In this document: one piece after another, positions 60,109-64,000 of the stretch | Position numbering within the stretch: position 1 is the first letter of the stretch | How the letters are laid out: each line of letters starts with the position of its first letter | Assembly: GCF_013294115.1 (NCBI RefSeq) | Contig: NZ_JABSNP010000005.1 | Span: forward strand, 62,001-126,000 | Direction of reading: 5' to 3' | Origin: Hymenobacter caeli | GTDB lineage: Bacteria > Bacteroidota > Bacteroidia > Cytophagales > Hymenobacteraceae | DNA: 64,000 nucleotides | The notes under the pieces: generated by a model | Told to the model about the DNA's origin: nothing | Seen by the model: only the letters and a program-made list of their open reading frames with translations | Database searches by the model: none | Made by a program: the position numbers and the translations under genes

Positions 60109-62889
60109 TCAGCCGCGGCCGCTGCCTTCCACCAGGGCCCGCAGCGGCTCGTTGAAGCCCACGGCGTCCACCAGCTCTTCGAGGGGCAGGTGCAGGCGGT
60201 ACTTCCAGAAGTGGTGGGGGTTGCCGGGCACGTTGATTTGCTCGTCGGCGGGGTTGGGGCGGCGCAGGTGGCCGTCGATGCCCAGCAGGTCTTGTAGCGG
60301 GAAAATAGCCCACATGGCCGGCGAATGCAGGTGCTGCGCCACGATTTCGCGCACCACCCAGGGCTCGCAGTAGTACGGGGCCACCTCGCGCCAGTGGCCC
60401 AGCAGCGTTTCGAAGTAGCGCTGGGTGGCCACCCGGTTTTCCTGCCACCAGCCGCGCAGCGTGCTCATGTCGTGGCTGCTGGTCGTGACCACGCTCAGGT
60501 AGGGCGCGTCGTTGGGGTGGCTGAATTCGAGGCCCGGCGTGGCGGGCATGCGCTGGATGTGCAGGCCCAGGATGCCGAGCTGCCGCAGCACGCCGGGCAC
60601 CGCGGCGGGCACCATGCCCAGGTCTTCGCCGCAAATGAGCAGGTTGGTGGCGTAGCGCACGGCCGGTAGCTTGGTGAGGCCCTGCTGCCGCCAGAACTCC
60701 TCGTGGCGGTGGAAGAAGAAGTCCACGTAGATGCCGTCGTAGAGCCGGCGGCGGGCCTCGTCGCCGTCCAGCTCGCGGAACGACCAGGTTTTGTTGAGCG
60801 TGATGCGCGGGTGGTAGAAATCGGCCGTGGCGGCGGGCACCAGCAGCACCTCGCTCACCAGCTGGTAGAGGCCCGGCAGCAGCCAGGCGAAGTAGTCGGT
60901 GAGTTCCGCAAGTGAAGCGTCAAGAGTTAACGGGTCGGCTCCGGCTCTTAACTCTTCACTTTTAACTTTTAACTTTTCGACCACGTGGGCCTCCAACTCC
61001 CGCTGGGTGCCCAGGCCGGCCTTGAAGCGGTAGGTGCCGTGGCCGGCGTCGTCGAGGTACTCCTCGAACACGCCCTGGGCTTCCTTCCCAAAAATGGCCT
61101 CCAGCACGTGCCAGCGGATGTAGGGCTCGCAGAGGCGGCCGTGGTCGAACCAGCCCAGGCGCTGCTCAATCTCGTGGCGGTGCAGGGGCAGGGCGGGCGA
61201 AAAGTGCCCGAGTAGGCCCTCCACCGAGTGCGCGGGCATCTCCCAGATGCGGAAGAAGCCCAGGATGTGGTCGACGCGCAGGGCGTCGAAGTAGCGGGCC
61301 AGGTGGCCCAGGCGCTGCTGCCACCAGGCGTAGCCGTCCTCGGCCATGCGGGGCCAGTTGTAGGTGGGGAAGCGCCAGTTCTGGCCGGTGGTCGAGAAAT
61401 CGTCGGGCGGGGCCCCGGCCTGCTGGTCCAGGTGGAACAGCTCGGGCTGCGTCCAGGCCTCCACTGAGTGGCGGTAGATGCCGATGGGCAGGTCGCCTTT
61501 CAGCACCACGCCTTTGCTGCGGGCGTAGGCCACGGCCGCGCGCAGCTGCTTATCGAGGTGAAATTGCAGGAAGAAAAACAGGCCGTAGTCGTCGTAGTCG
61601 GCGGCGGTTTCGGCGGTGAGGGCCGCCAGGGCGTGCGGGGCCCGGAAGTCGGCCGGCCACTGGGTAAAGTCGGCGGTGCCGAACCGGTCGCGCAGGGCCG
61701 AAAACACGGCGTAGGGTATCAGCCAGCTGCTCTGCTCGGTCAGGAACTGCCGGTAGCCGGCGTCGGCCAGGAAGGCTTTTTTCTCCTGCTTGTACAGCAG
61801 GCGCAGGAACTTCCACTTGGCGGCCATCACCGGCTCGTAGTCCACGAAGTCGCGGGCGTTCAGCTCCTGCTTGAGGCGGGCCAGCTCGGCGGCGGCTTTC
61901 TTGTCCTTCAGCTTCGCGATGCCCTCAAGGTGCACGAACTGCGGGTGCAGCGCGTACACCGAAATGGCAGCGTAGGGGTACGAATCGACCCAGGTGTGGG
62001 TGGCCACCGTGTCGTTGATGGGCAGCACCTGCACCAGCTGCAGGCCGGTGGCCACAGCCCAGTCGGTGAGCAGCTTCAGGTCGGCGAACTCGCCCACGCC
62101 CAGGCCGCTTTCGCTGCGCAGGGCAAACACGGGCAGGGCCACCCCGGCCCCGCGCCAAGCGCTGGCGTAGCGGTAGTCCTCGTCGCTGAACACGCGGGCG
62201 GCGTCGGCGTCGGCGCTGGCGGGCACCACGCGGTTCTCGCCGCCTTCCATGTCCAGCGCATGCCCGGCGGCGGCGTCCCACACGGCGTATTTATAGAGGC
62301 AGTCTTCGCCGGGGTTTTGCAGCTGCACGCGGCCGGCCCAGGTGGGGTAGTCGGCGTCGGACAGCACCAGGCACGTGCGGTTGTCCCAGGCCCCCAGGGC
62401 GGGGTCGGAGCCCAGCACGCACAGGCCCAGGTGCGGGGCCACGCGCGGGGCCAGCAGCCGGAACTCGGTGTCGCCGGCGGCGGGCGCGGCGGCTTGGGCC
62501 TTGGCCTTGGGGGCCCCCGGGGCCCCGGCCGGGCGGCGGAACAGGGCCTGGGTGAAGGCAGCGGTGAGCAGCTCGTTTTCGGGGCGGGCGGGGGTGCGCC
62601 AGTAGTCGGCCAGGTGCAGGCGGGGGGCCCGGGCGGCGTCGTAGGCCTGGGTGCGGTTGGGGCCCGCCTCCCAGGTGGGGGCGTCGCCGTCGAGCAGCAC
62701 GTACTTGTAGGCCAGCTCGCCGGCGGGGGCGGGGGCGGCCAGGTCGCCGGACCAGCAGCCGGCTACATCGTCGTAGTCGAGGGCGAAGGCGGCGGCGGCG
62801 TGCCAGTTGCCCAGCGCGGGGCCGGCCCCGCACACGGCCAGGCGCTGGCCCCAGGCGGTGCGGTAGGGCACGGAAAAGTGTATCGTCAT
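60109..62889 (-). CDS. malQ: 4-alpha-glucanotransferase (GH77) with two N-terminal CBM20 domains
   Basis: A protein of 926 aa of the DPE2 type. Two starch-binding CBM20 modules (about 1-100: VPYRTAWGQRLAVCGAGPAL; about 135-240: RVAPHLGLCVLGSDPALGAW) precede a GH77 catalytic region (about 250-926). Active-site residues are visible: nucleophile Asp in ALRVDHILGFFRIW, acid/base Glu in CGEDLGMVP, and the third Asp in TSSHDMSTLRGW. It transfers alpha-1,4-glucan segments between malto-oligosaccharides or glycogen. It is cytoplasmic, with no signal peptide. At about residues 637-660 a charged stretch (KLKVKSEELRAGADPLT) comes from a palindromic repeat inserted in frame. The start at 62889 begins MTIHFSVPYRTAWG. 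Confidence 0.93.
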   Translation of the reverse strand: MTIHFSVPYRTAWGQRLAVCGAGPALGNWHAAAAFALDYDDVAGCWSGDLAAPAPAGELAYKYVLLDGDAPTWEAGPNRTQAYDAARAPRLHLADYWRTPARPENELLTAAFTQALFRRPAGAPGAPKAKAQAAAPAAGDTEFRLLAPRVAPHLGLCVLGSDPALGAWDNRTCLVLSDADYPTWAGRVQLQNPGEDCLYKYAVWDAAAGHALDMEGGENRVVPASADADAARVFSDEDYRYASAWRGAGVALPVFALRSESGLGVGEFADLKLLTDWAVATGLQLVQVLPINDTVATHTWVDSYPYAAISVYALHPQFVHLEGIAKLKDKKAAAELARLKQELNARDFVDYEPVMAAKWKFLRLLYKQEKKAFLADAGYRQFLTEQSSWLIPYAVFSALRDRFGTADFTQWPADFRAPHALAALTAETAADYDDYGLFFFLQFHLDKQLRAAVAYARSKGVVLKGDLPIGIYRHSVEAWTQPELFHLDQQAGAPPDDFSTTGQNWRFPTYNWPRMAEDGYAWWQQRLGHLARYFDALRVDHILGFFRIWEMPAHSVEGLLGHFSPALPLHRHEIEQRLGWFDHGRLCEPYIRWHVLEAIFGKEAQGVFEEYLDDAGHGTYRFKAGLGTQRELEAHVVEKLKVKSEELRAGADPLTLDASLAELTDYFAWLLPGLYQLVSEVLLVPAATADFYHPRITLNKTWSFRELDGDEARRRLYDGIYVDFFFHRHEEFWRQQGLTKLPAVRYATNLLICGEDLGMVPAAVPGVLRQLGILGLHIQRMPATPGLEFSHPNDAPYLSVVTTSSHDMSTLRGWWQENRVATQRYFETLLGHWREVAPYYCEPWVVREIVAQHLHSPAMWAIFPLQDLLGIDGHLRRPNPADEQINVPGNPHHFWKYRLHLPLEELVDAVGFNEPLRALVEGSGRG
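60910..60978. repeat. Palindromic repeat element inside malQ coding sequence
   Basis: Arms AGTGAAG...AAGAGTTAA (60911-60930) and TTAACTCTTCACTTTTAACTTTTAAC-like DNA (60947-60978) are inverted. The AGTTAAA-type heptamers match the intergenic element at 13939-14007. The stretch is AT-rich in a very GC-rich gene and adds about 20 residues without breaking the frame. Confidence 0.7.
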
Positions 62890-62990
62890 AGCAAAAGCAT
62901 AGGAATTGGCCGCGAAAGATAATTCGCGGGCCGGGCCGGGCCGGCGCGGGCGGGCCCCCTTTCCGCGCCGGCCGGCCCAACCCGGGCCCG

Positions 62991-62998
62991 TAAATTTG
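62991..62998 (+). promoter_or_regulatory. Bacteroidota -7 promoter element for the TamB-like gene
   Basis: TAAATTTG matches TAnnTTTG and lies 43 nt before the ATC codon at which the TamB-like protein most plausibly starts. Confidence 0.55.
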
Positions 62999-63033
62999 CG
63001 TTTGGAAGACCTTCACCCCTTTTTGTTCGCGCC

Positions 63034-64000
63034 ATCAGCCCCGTTTCTACCTACCTGCGCCGTGCCCTTTACGCCCTGCTGGGGCTGATTGGCCTCGTCC
63101 TGCTGCTCCTGCTCGTGGTGGTGGTGGCCCTGCAATTCCCGGCCACCCAGGACTTTGTGGCCCGGCGGGCCGAAGGCTACCTGCAAGGCAAGCTGCACAC
63201 TACCGTGCGCATCGGGAAGTTTCGCACCGATTTCCGGCACGCCCTCAACCTGGACGACGTGTACCTGGCCGACCAAAAAAACGACACGCTGGTGGCGGTG
63301 GGCCACCTGGGCGTGAGCATCGATATTTTTGCGCTGGCCAAGAAGCAGATTAACATCAGCGCCGTGGAGCTGAACGACGGCCGCGTGCGCCTGACGCGCA
63401 CCGCGCCCGACTCGGCGAACAACTACGACTTCATCATTAAGGCCTTCACCGACCCCACGGCCCCGGTGGACACCACCGCGTCGGGCCTGAAGTACAACAT
63501 CGGCAAGGCGCGGCTCACCAACATCTACTTCACCCAGGACGACCAGATTACGGGCTCCGACCTGCGGGCCCGGCTGGGCGAGGTGGCCGTGAACATGGAC
63601 GAGGTGGACGTGGACCACTCTATTTATAAGGTGGACGAGGCCACGCTGCGGCGGGCGTCGATTTCCATTAACCAAACCAAGACGGCCCCCGAGGTGGACA
63701 ACCCCGCCCCCACCAAACCGCTCACGCTGCAATTCGGCCTGAAACACGCTTTGCTCGACAGCGTGAGCTTCGTGTACAAGAACGGGCCCTCGGCGCAGTT
63801 TATCGACACCCGCATCGGGCTGGCCGACGTAACGGCCCGCAACATCGACCTGCAAAAGGAGCGCGTGGACCTGACCAAGCTGACGCTGAAAAACACGCAC
63901 TTCGCCTACGCCCAGAACGCCCAAACGCCCGTGGCAGACCGCGTGGTGAACCCGGCCGAGGCGGTGCGCAAAATCAACGAGGCCGCCGCCAAAAACCAGC
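63034..64000 (+). CDS. TamB/AsmA-like translocation and assembly protein (3' partial, near-cognate start)
   Basis: The frame is open to the end of the window, encoding at least 322 residues. It starts with a basic N-terminus (SPVSTYLRRALYALLG) and one membrane helix (LIGLVLLLLLVVVVALQF), followed by TQDFVARRAEGYLQGKLHTTVRIGKF, the N-terminal AsmA/TamB pattern, and repeating beta-strand units (LTNIYFTQDDQITGSDLRAR, VSFVYKNGPSAQFIDTRIGL). In family terms these proteins span the periplasm as lipid-carrying or OMP-assembly bridges. No AUG, GUG or UUG in frame precedes the membrane helix; the first in-frame GTG (63115) would cut it in half. The ATC at 63034, placed 43 nt after a TAAATTTG promoter, is the best start. 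The C-terminal DUF490 part lies outside the window. Confidence 0.75.
   Translation, partial: MSPVSTYLRRALYALLGLIGLVLLLLLVVVVALQFPATQDFVARRAEGYLQGKLHTTVRIGKFRTDFRHALNLDDVYLADQKNDTLVAVGHLGVSIDIFALAKKQINISAVELNDGRVRLTRTAPDSANNYDFIIKAFTDPTAPVDTTASGLKYNIGKARLTNIYFTQDDQITGSDLRARLGEVAVNMDEVDVDHSIYKVDEATLRRASISINQTKTAPEVDNPAPTKPLTLQFGLKHALLDSVSFVYKNGPSAQFIDTRIGLADVTARNIDLQKERVDLTKLTLKNTHFAYAQNAQTPVADRVVNPAEAVRKINEAAAKNQ

Noticed and set aside
61468..62922. A 484-codon open frame opposite malQ
   Set aside because: Low-complexity Gly/Val/His composition; the sense gene is a clear GH77 enzyme.

Overview
The window is one contiguous piece of a high-GC member of the Bacteroidota, most likely Hymenobacter or a close relative (inference). 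The evidence: secreted proteins end in type IX secretion (T9SS) C-terminal sorting domains, several genes have the Bacteroidota TAnnTTTG promoter element a few dozen bases ahead of the start, and coding DNA is very GC-rich while several intergenic stretches are AT-rich. No rRNA, tRNA, CRISPR array, intact insertion sequence or prophage was seen.

Layout. (1) 1-8.4 kb holds an unusual enzyme set. On the plus strand are a rifampicin-phosphotransferase-like dikinase (cut by the window edge) and an overlapping GNAT-like gene. Convergent to them on the minus strand are an acyl/aryl-AMP ligase, a BtaA-like (DUF3419) aminocarboxypropyltransferase, an APH/choline-kinase-fold phosphotransferase and a small lipoprotein. 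Together they look like an undescribed aminolipid or small-molecule pathway. (2) 8.5-18.2 kb is mixed housekeeping: GNAT, DUF92, APC permease, cation efflux, GH1-like hydrolase, Ogt, a low-GC orphan, an esterase, a TPR protein and an outer-membrane barrel. (3) 18.2-30 kb carries an M4 metalloprotease, an M20 amidohydrolase, a PAP2-type membrane phosphatase, a PhyH dioxygenase, a TonB-like protein, an HMG-CoA reductase with an extra N-terminal domain, a lipoprotein and an S41 processing protease. (4) 29.9-38.7 kb carries RuvX, peptide deformylase, a Fic enzyme with its own operator-like repeats, a zinc phospholipase C/S1-P1-type protein, a KirBac channel, a CD225-DUF2752 pair, a patatin-barrel protein and an alpha/beta hydrolase. 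(5) 38.9-59.3 kb is taken up by two giant T9SS-exported surface proteins (2673 and 3871 aa) built of DUF11-type repeats, beta-helices and SdrD-like modules. Just upstream is a decayed remnant of a third T9SS C-terminal domain. (6) 60.1-64 kb has a DPE2-like 4-alpha-glucanotransferase with two CBM20 domains and the start of a TamB/AsmA-like gene that runs off the window.

Non-coding signals worth attention: several near-perfect bidirectional terminators between convergent genes; two palindromic elements whose arms are heptamer repeats (13.9 kb and 26.9-27.1 kb); a related palindrome sitting in frame inside malQ; a long REP-like inverted repeat at 12.4 kb; four 8-bp half-sites ahead of fic; and two genes whose best start position is a near-cognate AUA or AUC codon rather than AUG/GUG/UUG.
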